From assembly GCF_016411865.1 (NCBI RefSeq), contig NZ_JAEKJA010000024.1, forward strand, positions 1 to 64,000: 64,000 nt of DNA, written 5' to 3'. The notes under the pieces are model-generated. The model had not been told where the DNA came from. It worked only from the letters and a program-made list of their open reading frames with translations, and did not search any database. Shown one piece after another: positions 8,318 to 16,645 of this stretch. The stretch's first letter is position 1. Each line of letters starts with the position of its first letter. Source of the stretch: Acuticoccus mangrovi. GTDB lineage: Bacteria > Pseudomonadota > Alphaproteobacteria > Rhizobiales > Amorphaceae. Both the position numbers and the translations under genes were made by a program.

Positions 8318-8791
8318 ATGGCCGACCTCAGACACGACATCGAGACCGCCCTCTATCGCGAGGCGCACCTTCTCGATAGCGGCGAGTTCAACGCCTGGTA
8401 TGAGCTCTTCCTGCCCGAGGCGATCTACTGGGTGCCCGCCGGCAGCGGCGACTACGACCCCAACGAGCATGTCTCGATCATCCACGACGACATGACGATG
8501 CTGAAGAAGCGCATCGATCGGCTCTATTCGGGCCACGCCTACGCCCAGATCCCCGCCTCACGCACCCATCGGGCGATCACCAACGTCGAGGTCGAGGACG
8601 AGGGGGACGGCGTCGTCAACGTCCGTTGCGTGATGATGCTGGTGGAGCTCGCGCGCCATCGCCAGACGCTCTACCCCGCGCGCGTGACCTACCGTCTCCA
8701 CCGCGCGGGAGACAACTGGCGCATCGGCTACAAGAAGGTGAGCCTCCTCATGAGCGACGAGCCGCTGCCGGCGGCGGCCTTCCTCTTCTGA
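8318..8791 (+). CDS. Aromatic-ring-hydroxylating dioxygenase, beta subunit
   Basis: A 157-residue small subunit with the SnoaL/NTF2-like fold of ring-hydroxylating dioxygenase beta chains. Typical features are EAHLLDSGEFNAWYELF near the start, the tryptophan-rich IYWVPAG segment, SRTHRAITNVEV in the middle and the C-terminal GDNWRIGYKKVSLL. It is structural in alpha3beta3 oxygenases. The ATG at 8318 has GGAG eight bases upstream and lies five bases after the alpha stop. Confidence 0.92.
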   Translation: MADLRHDIETALYREAHLLDSGEFNAWYELFLPEAIYWVPAGSGDYDPNEHVSIIHDDMTMLKKRIDRLYSGHAYAQIPASRTHRAITNVEVEDEGDGVVNVRCVMMLVELARHRQTLYPARVTYRLHRAGDNWRIGYKKVSLLMSDEPLPAAAFLF

Positions 8792-8823
8792 CCGCCCCGC
8801 CCGCCTCTCACCGGACCCCCGTC

Positions 8824-9057
8824 ATGGCATCAGATACCGGCGCCAAGCCGGCCGACACCTGGCTGATCGGCAACGAGTTCGCGGCCGTGCGCGTCTCCGT
8901 CGACCACCAGGGCCACGATCCACGCCTCAAGATCGAGGATGTCGAGCACGGCACCTCGATCCTGCTCGACCCGCTGATCCTCGCCTCGCTCGCCCGCGGG
9001 TGGCTCGACGATCTCTCCGCGCATCTCTTCCCCTTCAACCCGGAGGACCCCCAATGA
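8824..9057 (+). CDS. 77-residue protein of unknown function in oxygenase-amidase operon
   Basis: I do not recognise a family. The small acidic protein begins MASDTGAKPADTWLIGNEFA and contains a strand-rich middle (AAVRVSVDHQGHDPRLKIED) and an amphipathic C-terminal helix around LASLARGWLDDL. No Cys, signal peptide or membrane segment is present. It is 32 bases after the oxygenase beta gene and overlaps the amidase start as ATGA, so it is almost certainly translated with them. Position suggests a partner or regulator of the oxygenase or amidase; that is inference. Confidence 0.7.
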   Translation: MASDTGAKPADTWLIGNEFAAVRVSVDHQGHDPRLKIEDVEHGTSILLDPLILASLARGWLDDLSAHLFPFNPEDPQ

Positions 9058-10430
9058 GCACGCTCACCGACCTCGGCGCCGCCGAAGCAGCCCGCAAGGT
9101 GCGCGCGGGCACGGTGAGCCCGGTGGCGCTCGTGGAGGCGCACCTTGAGCGCATCGGCGAGGTCAACGGCACCATCAACGCCGTCGTCACCCTCACCGCG
9201 GAGGCCGCCCTCGACACCGCCCGTCGTCTCGAGGCGCGCATCGCGGCGGGGGAGCCGGTGGGGCCGCTCGCCGGCGTCACCGTGGGCGTCAAAGACGTGA
9301 CCCCGGTCGCGGGGGTGCGCACGACGTTCGGCTCGCCCCTCTTCGCCGACCATGTGCCCACGACGAGCGCGCTCGTGGTTGAGCGGCTCCTGGCGGCCGA
9401 TGCGATCCTGATCGGCAAGACCAACACGCCCGAATTCGCCGCCGGCGCCAACACCGTCAACCGCGTGTTCGGAGCGACGGTGAACCCGCACGACACGGCC
9501 CTGTCGGCAGGTGGCTCCACCGGCGGGGGCGCTGCAGGGATCGCGTCGGGCATGTTCGCGCTCGCCGAGGGCACCGATTTCGGTGGCTCGCTGCGGGTGC
9601 CGGCCGCCTTCTGCGGGGTGATGGGCCTGCGCCCCACCGCCGGCCTCGTGCCGAGCCACCCCGTCCCCGACCCCTGGGACATGGGCCGCGTCCACGGCGC
9701 CATCGCCCGTTCGGCGGACGATCTGACGCTGGCGCTCTCGGTGATGGCCGGCCCCTCCACGGCCTCGGCCGTGTCCGCCCCCCTCCCCTGGGCCGACCTC
9801 GGCGCAGCGATCGCGGCCATCGACCCGGCGGGTCTCCGCCTCGGTGTGACGGCCGACCTTGCCGGCATCGGGCTCGATCCGGGGCCGCGCACCGCTTTCG
9901 CAGCGGCCTTGGAACGATTGGCCGGCGCCGGGCTCGAGATCGCCCACGAGGGCTTCACCGTTCCGCAAAGCCGCGCCGCCTACCGCGTCATCCGCGGGTT
10001 CTGGATGGCGACCCAATACGCCTCCCTCAGCGGGCAGGAGGACAAGCTCGGCCCCGCACTCGCCGGCAACATCGCTGCGGGCCGCGCGCTGGGCGCCGAA
10101 GACCTCGCCGCCGCCTGCGCCACCCGCGCCGCGCTCTGGCATCGCTGGCGGGCGCTGTTCGAGACGGTCGACGTCCTCCTCACCCCGACCGTGCCCTGCG
10201 ACCCGTTCCCCATCGAGCAGAACTATCCGAGCGAGATCGACGACCACCGCCTCGACGACTATGTCGACTGGATCGCTCCCACCTACGCGGTGACGCTGAT
10301 GGGGTTTCCGGCCATCTCCGTTCCTTTCGGCCGCACGCCAAAGGGGTTGCCGTTCGGGCTGCAGCTCATCGCCCCGCGCTTCGGCGAGCCGCAGCTTCTG
10401 GCGCTCGCGGCACATCTGGCCGCCCTCTAG
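9054..10430 (+). CDS. Amidase (amidase signature family)
   Basis: A 458-residue amidase-signature enzyme with the complete Ser-cisSer-Lys triad: K80 in VGVKDV, S155 in SAGGSTGGG and S179 in DFGGSLRVPA. It hydrolyses an amide bond, giving a carboxylate and ammonia or an amine. CGGAGGA is well placed before the ATG, which overlaps the 77-aa gene. It is the last gene of the PrpD-oxygenase operon and differs clearly from the AtzE-type amidase at 14856, so the island has two amidases. The substrate is unknown, but it suggests that the catabolised molecule or an intermediate is an amide. Confidence 0.9.
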   Translation: MSTLTDLGAAEAARKVRAGTVSPVALVEAHLERIGEVNGTINAVVTLTAEAALDTARRLEARIAAGEPVGPLAGVTVGVKDVTPVAGVRTTFGSPLFADHVPTTSALVVERLLAADAILIGKTNTPEFAAGANTVNRVFGATVNPHDTALSAGGSTGGGAAGIASGMFALAEGTDFGGSLRVPAAFCGVMGLRPTAGLVPSHPVPDPWDMGRVHGAIARSADDLTLALSVMAGPSTASAVSAPLPWADLGAAIAAIDPAGLRLGVTADLAGIGLDPGPRTAFAAALERLAGAGLEIAHEGFTVPQSRAAYRVIRGFWMATQYASLSGQEDKLGPALAGNIAAGRALGAEDLAAACATRAALWHRWRALFETVDVLLTPTVPCDPFPIEQNYPSEIDDHRLDDYVDWIAPTYAVTLMGFPAISVPFGRTPKGLPFGLQLIAPRFGEPQLLALAAHLAAL

Positions 10431-10655
10431 GCAGATCACGCTGGGCAGATCAGACTGGGCGGGTCCGGTCGGCCCACCCAGCTGCCGGGGCCGGCCACGG
10501 TTTCGCGGCGAATTGCCTGCGACCACCTGATCGTGGCCCAACTGCGCCCGATCTTGCATAAGCAGGGCAGGCTCTGCTCTTGACTTCGATCAATTCCAGA
10601 AAATGGTCGAGGCAACGCCCCTTCGCGAATGGCGAGCCATGCAGGAGGGTTCTTC

Positions 10656-11657
10656 ATGAAAAGCATGATGCTGCCGTACAACCTCGCCTTCTCCGAAGAC
10701 GCCGAGGCCCCGCGCAACGACCAGCCCACCGGTATCCCGCGAATCACCATGCGCCAGCTCGTGTATTTCGTGGCCGCCGCGACCAACGAAAGCGCGATCC
10801 GCGCGGCCGAGCAGCTCAACGTGTCGCCGCCGGCGATTTCGGGGGCGATTTCGGCGCTGGAGTCGATCCTGGGCGAGCAGCTTTTCATCCGCCGCCACGC
10901 CCGCGGACTGATGATGACCGAGGCGGGCCGCCATCTCCTGTTCGAGGCGCGGGACATCATCGACCGGGTGAAGGAGATCGAAGCGCTGCGGCTGCGCGGC
11001 GCGGGTCAGGTGAACCGGCGCGTGTTCCTGGGCTGCCTCGGGGACGTGGCGACGCGCGTCGTGCCGCCGCTGATGCGCACCTTCCAGGAGCTCTACCCCA
11101 ACGCGGACCTGCGCATCACCACCGCGGACTACGACCGGCTGATGACGGAGATGGACGACGGCGCCCTCGATATGGTGCTGGCGCTCGATTTCGAGCGCTC
11201 CCCATCGACCCACGTCACGGTGTTGCAGCAGACACCGGCCTATTGCTGCCTCCCCAAATCCCACCCCCTCGCGGGTGGTCCGGTGGACCTCGCCCACCTC
11301 GTCGACGAGCCCTTCATCATGCTCGACATGGCGCGCACCCGGGAATACTTCCTCGCCATCTTCAGCGATCAGAAGCTCACCCCCAAGGTCGCCTACCGCG
11401 CGGCGAGCGCCGACATGGTGCGCAGCCTGGTGGCACACGGCTTCGGCTATTCGCTCTTGAACTTCTCCGCCCCCGGCGACACCGAGATCACCTACCAGCC
11501 GATCCGCGGCGAGACCCGTCCCGCGAACCTCGTCGCGATCCGCCCGCAGCGCCGCCGCTCCAACATCATGACGGACCGGCTGATCGAGACTGCGCGCGAG
11601 GTGGTGGGCAAGATCGGCCTCATCCCTACCCCTGCCGCGCCCGTCGAGGTGGGCTGA
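10656..11657 (+). CDS. LysR-family transcriptional regulator of the island
   Basis: A 333-residue LysR-type regulator. An unusual ~38-residue N-terminal extension precedes the winged helix-turn-helix (about residues 39-95), followed by the periplasmic-binding-protein-like effector domain. The ATG at 10656 has AGGAGGG at good distance; the upstream ATG at 10629 does not. It lies between the oxygenase-amidase operon and the transporter operon and is the only regulator in the island. It therefore probably binds the TTCAG-N5-CTGAA palindromes at 604, 4440 and 13463. A related AT-rich element, TTCCAGAAAATGG, lies at 10594-10606 upstream of its own start and may be an autoregulatory site. Confidence 0.9.
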   Translation: MKSMMLPYNLAFSEDAEAPRNDQPTGIPRITMRQLVYFVAAATNESAIRAAEQLNVSPPAISGAISALESILGEQLFIRRHARGLMMTEAGRHLLFEARDIIDRVKEIEALRLRGAGQVNRRVFLGCLGDVATRVVPPLMRTFQELYPNADLRITTADYDRLMTEMDDGALDMVLALDFERSPSTHVTVLQQTPAYCCLPKSHPLAGGPVDLAHLVDEPFIMLDMARTREYFLAIFSDQKLTPKVAYRAASADMVRSLVAHGFGYSLLNFSAPGDTEITYQPIRGETRPANLVAIRPQRRRSNIMTDRLIETAREVVGKIGLIPTPAAPVEVG

Positions 11658-11685
11658 GCGCGCGCCACCCCGCCGCCGCCCCTCA

Positions 11686-12480
11686 TCACCGCATCCAGCC
11701 GGCCGTGCGCCGCTCGACGAGGGCGATGGCACCGTACATCGTCAGCGACAGGACGATCAGCACGATGAGGCACGCGTAGGCGAGCGGCACCTTGAACATT
11801 GCCGCCGAGTTCAGGAGCAGGTAGCCGAGGCCCGCGCTCGAGGCGACGAATTCGGCCAGCACCGCGCCGATCACCGCCAGGGTCACCGCCACCTTCGCCG
11901 CGCCGAAGATGTAGGGTAGCGCAAAGGGAAAACGGATCTCGAGATATTGCCGGCTGACCGGCGCATCGAGCGAGCGGGAGAGCTCGATGAGCTCCTGCGG
12001 CGTCTCCCTGAGGCCGGTCGTCGCCGCCACGACGATGGGGAAGAAGGTGATCAGCACCGTGATCAGGATGCGCGACCGGCTGCCCGAGCCGAGCGCCACC
12101 ACGATCAGCGGCGCCACCGCCGCGATCGGCGTCGACTGCACCACCACCAGAAGCGGCACCACGGTCCGGTTCAGGAATTTCGAGCCCACCAGAAGGGCCG
12201 CGAGCGGCAGGCTGAAGGCCATCGAGATGGCGAACCCCGCCAAGACGATGCTGAGGGTGTGGTAGATGTTCTCCCACCACTCCGCGAGCCCGAAATCCAT
12301 CGCCGCGCGCCAGATCGCGGTGGGCCGCGGCAGGAGAAAGCTCGGGATCGCGAACACCCGGCACACGATCTCCCACGCAATCACCAGCACCACGAGAGTG
12401 AGCACCGGCGCCACCGCGATCAACGCCTCTCCCAGCATCTGCGCGATGCGCCCGCCGGCGCTTTCGCCGCGCGCGCTCAC
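11686..12480 (-). CDS. ABC transporter permease (nitrate/taurine/sulfonate type)
   Basis: A 264-residue inner-membrane permease of the SsuC/TauC class with about six transmembrane segments. The cytoplasmic EAA loop is around LIELSRSLDAPVSRQYLEIRFPFALPYIF. The GTG start overlaps the ATPase stop (GTGA). With the ATPase at 12477 and the binding protein at 13563 it forms an importer for a small organic solute. The context with amidases and oxygenases suggests that it imports the island's substrate. Confidence 0.9.
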   Translation of the reverse strand: MSARGESAGGRIAQMLGEALIAVAPVLTLVVLVIAWEIVCRVFAIPSFLLPRPTAIWRAAMDFGLAEWWENIYHTLSIVLAGFAISMAFSLPLAALLVGSKFLNRTVVPLLVVVQSTPIAAVAPLIVVALGSGSRSRILITVLITFFPIVVAATTGLRETPQELIELSRSLDAPVSRQYLEIRFPFALPYIFGAAKVAVTLAVIGAVLAEFVASSAGLGYLLLNSAAMFKVPLAYACLIVLIVLSLTMYGAIALVERRTAGWMR

Positions 12481-13376
12481 GCTCGGGCCTCGGCGGAAAA
12501 CACGCCGCGGCGGATGTCGTTGGCCATATTATTGAAAGCCGGGTCTTCCATCGTCGCGAGGCTTCGGGGGCGCGCGAACGGCACGTTGATCTGCCGCACG
12601 ATCCGTCCGGGCCGGGCCGACATCACGATGATCCGGTCCGACAACAAGAGCGCCTCGGGGATCGAGTGGGTGACGAACACCACCGTCTTGGGCCTTTCCG
12701 CCCAGATGCGCAGAAGCTCGAGCGCCATCTCGTCCCGCGTCAGCGCGTCGAGGGCAGAAAACGGCTCGTCCATCAAGAGGATGTCGGGGTTCTGGACGAG
12801 CGCGCGCGCGATCGCCGCCCGCTGCTGCATGCCTCCCGACAATTCCGACGGCCGGCTCTCGGCGAAGTCGGCGAGGCCCACCACCTCGAGGAGCCGGTCC
12901 GCCTCCTGCTTCAGAGCCGGCGTCACCATCCGTCGCTTGTGGCGGATCGGGAACAGCACGTTGTTGCGGATCGACAGCCACGGCAACAGCGTCGGCCGCT
13001 GGAAAACGATGCCGATGTCGTCGCGTGGCTTCTCCATCGGATAGCCGAAGATGGCGGTCGAGCCCGACGTTGCCGGCATCAGCCCCGCCAGAAGCCGCAG
13101 GATCGTCGACTTGCCGCAGCCGGACGGGCCGATCAGCGCCACGAACTCGTGGCGAAGAACCGTCAGGTTGATGTCGTCGAGAGCGACCACCGGCGCTCCG
13201 CGCGCCCGCTCGAAATGCTTGCTGACACCGGCAAGGGACACGGCCACGGGTTCGGCACTCGACCCGGCCGCAGCGACCTCGGATGAACTGTCAGATAAGG
13301 GCAATGGCGAGACTTCTATCCTGTGGGGCGCGGCATCGCTGGACGGCGGCCCACACGAGGATGACGCATCCCGCAA
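12477..13376 (-). CDS. ABC transporter ATP-binding protein (nitrate/taurine/sulfonate type)
   Basis: A 299-residue ATPase. Walker A is GPSGCGKST, the signature is LSGGMQQR, Walker B is ILLMDEP and the switch His lies in VTHSIPEA. The furthest-upstream in-frame start is TTG at 13376 and the first ~43 residues look non-conserved. GTG codons near 13247, just before VSLAGVSKHF, are plausible true starts, so the N-terminus is uncertain. It is divergent from the binding-protein gene across a spacer with two copies of the island palindrome. Confidence 0.88.
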   Translation of the reverse strand: MRDASSSCGPPSSDAAPHRIEVSPLPLSDSSSEVAAAGSSAEPVAVSLAGVSKHFERARGAPVVALDDINLTVLRHEFVALIGPSGCGKSTILRLLAGLMPATSGSTAIFGYPMEKPRDDIGIVFQRPTLLPWLSIRNNVLFPIRHKRRMVTPALKQEADRLLEVVGLADFAESRPSELSGGMQQRAAIARALVQNPDILLMDEPFSALDALTRDEMALELLRIWAERPKTVVFVTHSIPEALLLSDRIIVMSARPGRIVRQINVPFARPRSLATMEDPAFNNMANDIRRGVFSAEARA

Positions 13377-13426
13377 AGCTTAGGAAAGCGGCACAACCGC
13401 GCGAAGTCATCAATTCTCCCCTTTGA

Positions 13427-13441
13427 TTCAGATTTCCTAAA
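13427..13441. promoter_or_regulatory. Imperfect TTCAG-N5-CTAAA operator-like repeat
   Basis: TTCAG at 13427 is followed after five bases by CTAAA, an imperfect version of the palindrome at 13463, with the two sites 36 bases apart. LysR regulators commonly use a strong recognition site plus a weaker activation site, and this pair fits that layout in the divergent transporter promoter. Confidence 0.35.
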
Positions 13442-13462
13442 TTCGCGAACCCCCGGCCCAAA

Positions 13463-13477
13463 TTCAGAAAAACTGAC
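13463..13477. promoter_or_regulatory. TTCAG-AAAAA-CTGA inverted repeat in the divergent transporter promoter
   Basis: TTCAG and CTGA arms flank AAAAA about 100 bases before the binding-protein gene and about 90 bases before the ATPase gene on the other strand. It has the same form as the sites at 604 and 4440, including the A-rich spacer. Confidence 0.5.
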
Positions 13478-13562
13478 CCTGTCGCCGTCGTAAATTTTCT
13501 CACGCCGTCCCGATGCCGTGGCTAGCATCAGGACCGTACAAACCATTCACATCACACGGGGT

Positions 13563-14576
13563 ATGAGCGACATGAAGGCTTACCTGCTGAAAACCGGCCT
13601 CTTCGCCAGCGCGTTCGCGCTCGTGGCCGGCAGTGCCCTTGCTGCCGACAAGGTCGTGTTCGTGGTAGACTGGTACCCGGCAGGCCACACCGGCTTCACC
13701 CATGTCGGTGTGCAGGAAGGCTTCTTCGCCGAGGAAGACCTCGACGTCTCGATCGAGATCGCCCGCGGCAGCGCCGACGCGGTGACGCGTATCGCCTCGG
13801 GCGCGGCCGACGTCGGCAACGCCAGCATGGGCGCTCTGATGGCCGCCGCCGCCGAGAATGGCGGCACGATTCCCGCCAAGGCCGTGATGGCGATCTACAC
13901 CAAGGCGCCCGATTCTATCGTCACCTACGACGGCAGCGGCATCGACAAGATCGCCGATCTCAAGGGCCGCAAGCTCGGCACCGCCACCTTCAACGGCTCC
14001 AACACGATCTGGCCCGGCATCGCCGCCCTCAACGGCATCGACGCCGACGACGTGCCGCTGACGAAGGTGGACTTCAACGCCGTCGGCTCGATCCTCGCCA
14101 CCGGCCAGGTCGATGCGGTGATCGGCTGGCGCACAAGCGCGCTCGCCTATGTCCCGATGCTGGAAGAGACCGGCAAGACCATGAAGGTGCTCCCCTGGTC
14201 GGACTATGGCTATGAGGGCTACAACTGGTCGCTCGTCGCCTCCGACAACTTCATCGAGGAGCGCCCCGAGGTGCTGAAGCGCTTCGTGCGTGCCTACAAG
14301 AAGACGGTGGAGTTCGTGCTCGCCAACCCCGAAAAGGCCGCGGCCGACGTCCACGGGATGGTCAGCACCACCGACGAGGCGACCAACCTGAAGCAGATTC
14401 AGGAAATGACTCCGATGGTGCGGAACGAGATCTCCGAAAAGGACGGCCTCGGCACCCTCACCCCCGAGCTCGTGGCCACCACGTGGCAGTGGGTCGCCAC
14501 CTCGCAGGACTACGCCGACGACCGCATCGATCCCGACAGCGTGGTCGACCGCAGCTTCCTCCCCTCCGCCGAATGA
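13563..14576 (+). CDS. ABC transporter substrate-binding protein (NMT1/THI5-like)
   Basis: A 337-residue periplasmic protein with a cleavable signal peptide (hydrophobic LLKTGLFASAFALVAGSALA, cut after ALA). The mature part begins ADKVVFVVDWYPAGHTGFTH, the pattern of NMT1/THI5-like and TauA-like binding proteins. A second ATG at 13572 is also possible. It pairs with the permease and ATPase on the opposite strand. The small atzG gene overlaps its stop by four bases, so the binding protein is made together with an amidase. This suggests that it binds the amide substrate. Confidence 0.9.
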   Translation: MSDMKAYLLKTGLFASAFALVAGSALAADKVVFVVDWYPAGHTGFTHVGVQEGFFAEEDLDVSIEIARGSADAVTRIASGAADVGNASMGALMAAAAENGGTIPAKAVMAIYTKAPDSIVTYDGSGIDKIADLKGRKLGTATFNGSNTIWPGIAALNGIDADDVPLTKVDFNAVGSILATGQVDAVIGWRTSALAYVPMLEETGKTMKVLPWSDYGYEGYNWSLVASDNFIEERPEVLKRFVRAYKKTVEFVLANPEKAAADVHGMVSTTDEATNLKQIQEMTPMVRNEISEKDGLGTLTPELVATTWQWVATSQDYADDRIDPDSVVDRSFLPSAE

Positions 14577-14812
14577 GCGCGGACGGCTCGGACACGGCGG
14601 GCGCGACGGAGGATCGGTCACCGATCGACGCCGGGCTCACCGCCACCGAAGCGCTGGTCCTCGACCGGCTGAGCGAACTCGGGGTCCAGGTGCACCCCGA
14701 GTGGCTTCCGGCGATCGCGGCCACCTACGAGATCAACAGGCAGATGGCGGCCCTCGTCCTCGCCGAAGATCTCGACGAGGACGACCTCCCCGCCGCGATC
14801 TTCCGGGCCTAG
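14573..14812 (+). CDS. atzG: AtzG-like small subunit (DUF4089 type)
   Basis: A 79-residue acidic protein whose C-terminal part, from LGVQVHPEWLPAIAATYEIN to LAEDLDEDDLPAAIFRA, fits the short AtzG family. AtzG is the GatC-related partner that stabilises the amidase AtzE (1-carboxybiuret hydrolase) in cyanuric acid degradation. It overlaps the binding-protein stop (ATGA) and lies 43 bases before the AtzE-type gene, the arrangement expected of the pair. I am sure of the family by length, pattern and neighbour, but not that the substrate is carboxybiuret. Confidence 0.75.
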   Translation: MSADGSDTAGATEDRSPIDAGLTATEALVLDRLSELGVQVHPEWLPAIAATYEINRQMAALVLAEDLDEDDLPAAIFRA

Positions 14813-14855
14813 CGGCCCGCTCCCTCACGACACCTGCCCACTCCGAGAACCGACG

Positions 14856-16250
14856 ATGGCCGCATCCACCACCGCAACTGCCCTTCTCGACAAGGGCGTG
14901 CGCGCCATTGCCGCCGCGGTGCGGACGGGCACGGTGAGCCGCCGGGCGGTGGTCGAGGCGGCGCTCGAACGCATCGCGGCGCTGAACGGTCCCCTCAACG
15001 CCTTCACCGACATCCTCGCCGAGCGTGCCCTCGCCAAGGCCGACGCGGGCGATCGCGCGAGCGCGCCCGACGCGCCCCTCGCCGGCGTGCCCTTCGCGGT
15101 CAAGAACCTTTACGACGTCGCCGGGATCGTCACCCGCGCCGGCTCCCTCATCAACCGGGACGATCCCCCCGCGAGCTCCGACGCCTTTCTCGTGCGACGC
15201 CTGGAGGCGGCGGGCGCGATCCTGGTGGGCGCGCTCAACATGGGCGAATACGCCTACGACTTCACCGGCGAGAACGCCCACGACGGACACTCCCTGAACC
15301 CGCTCGACCCGACACGCATGTCGGGCGGGTCGTCGGGTGGATCGGGCACGGCGGTGGGGTCGGGCATGGTGCCCGCCGCACTCGGTACCGACACCAACGG
15401 CTCGATCCGGGTGCCCGCCTCGTTCTGCGGCATCTGGGGGCTGAAGCCCACCTTCGGGCGGCTTTCGCGCTCGGGCACCTTCGCATTCGTGCCCGCCCTC
15501 GACCACACGGGCCCCATGGCCCGCAGCGCCGGCGACCTCGCCGCCCTCTACGACGCGATGACCGGCGAGGACCCCGAGGACACCCACCAGACCCCCCACC
15601 CCGCGCCGGCCACCCTGCCCGGTCTCGACGAGGCGCCCGACGGCTTGCGGATCGCGGTCGCCGGGGGCTGGTTCAAGCGGGGCCTGACGCCCGAAGCGCA
15701 ACGGGCGCTCGCTCTCGCGGCCGAGGCGCTCGAGGCGACGCGCGAGGTGGAGCTGCCCGGCACCGCCGCCGCCCGTGCCGCGGCCTACGTGCTGACCAAC
15801 CTCGAGGCGGCCGGGATGCATTTCACCCGGCTCCAGCGGCGCGCGGCCGACTACGATCCCGAAACGCGCGACCGGTTCCTCGCCGGCGTCGCCTCGCCCG
15901 CGGTGTGGCTCACCAACGCCCAGCGCGTGCGGGCGACCTATCGAGCCGCCGTCGCGAAGGTGTTCGAGGAGATCGACGTGCTGATCGCCCCCGCGACACC
16001 CTTCCCCGCCTTGAGATCGGGCCAGCAGGAAATCGAGATCGACGGCAGAACGCTGACGGCGCGGCCCAATATCGGACTGTTGACGCAGCCGATCAGCTTT
16101 GCGGGTCTGCCCGTTACGGTGGCGCCGATGCGGCTTTCGGGGCTGCCGGTGGGCCTCCAGATCATCACCCGGCCTTGGGACGAGGCGACGGGCCTGCGCG
16201 TCGGCCGACATCTCGAGAAGGCGGGGCTGACGCTCTCTTCCGGGATCTGA
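14856..16250 (+). CDS. atzE: AtzE-family amidohydrolase
   Basis: A 464-residue amidase-signature enzyme, closest by pattern to AtzE. Diagnostic stretches are GVPFAVKNLYDVAG, GALNMGEYAYDFTGEN and RLSRSGTFAFVPALDHTGP. The triad is K83, S159 and S183, with the nucleophile in TNGSIRVPASFCG. AtzE hydrolyses 1-carboxybiuret together with AtzG, and many proteobacteria carry AtzEG pairs outside cyanuric acid pathways. No cyanuric acid hydrolase or allophanate hydrolase is seen here, so the substrate is probably another amide of the island's pathway. It is the last gene before the second copy of the dispersed repeat. Confidence 0.85.
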   Translation: MAASTTATALLDKGVRAIAAAVRTGTVSRRAVVEAALERIAALNGPLNAFTDILAERALAKADAGDRASAPDAPLAGVPFAVKNLYDVAGIVTRAGSLINRDDPPASSDAFLVRRLEAAGAILVGALNMGEYAYDFTGENAHDGHSLNPLDPTRMSGGSSGGSGTAVGSGMVPAALGTDTNGSIRVPASFCGIWGLKPTFGRLSRSGTFAFVPALDHTGPMARSAGDLAALYDAMTGEDPEDTHQTPHPAPATLPGLDEAPDGLRIAVAGGWFKRGLTPEAQRALALAAEALEATREVELPGTAAARAAAYVLTNLEAAGMHFTRLQRRAADYDPETRDRFLAGVASPAVWLTNAQRVRATYRAAVAKVFEEIDVLIAPATPFPALRSGQQEIEIDGRTLTARPNIGLLTQPISFAGLPVTVAPMRLSGLPVGLQIITRPWDEATGLRVGRHLEKAGLTLSSGI

Positions 16251-16499
16251 GACGGGCAAGGCTCACCCTCTGGCGGACCGTGCTTCGCGCCGGCGGCCAT
16301 GATCCCGATGGGGAAGCGCGCCATCCGGATGATCCGGCTTGGCGAGCCGATGCTCGAGCCCGCGGGCACGGCGGAGGCCGCCGAAGACGTGCCGACCGAC
16401 GGGTCCGGGTCGATGATGCGCCACCACACCCCGGAACTGGATACCGGTTCCCGACGCCCCACTCGGACGCCGCACAGGATCTCACGTCGGATACTCAGA

Positions 16500-16645
16500 C
16501 GCCCGCAAGAACGCTGACCTTCCGGAGCAGCCGGCGGCAGTCGGCCTCTCGGCACCACCTGAGGGTGGCCGCCGCACCGGTCCTGACGTTCAGACGATCC
16601 GCAGAGTTCGGGAAGCCCGAGCACACCACAGGGGTGTCCGTCTGC
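16500..16645. repeat. Dispersed ~145-bp repeat, copy B
   Basis: Same orientation as copy A at 225-370, with the core 16551-16645 matching 276-370 without gaps. Most differences are single substitutions spread evenly, including within possible codons, which argues for an old non-coding element rather than a gene. It closes the island on the right. Confidence 0.6.

Noticed and set aside
16299-16517. Possible peptide deformylase remnant (RAIRMIRLGEPMLEPAG near the start)
   Set aside because: Only about 15 residues resemble the family start; none of the three deformylase motifs is found in any frame downstream.
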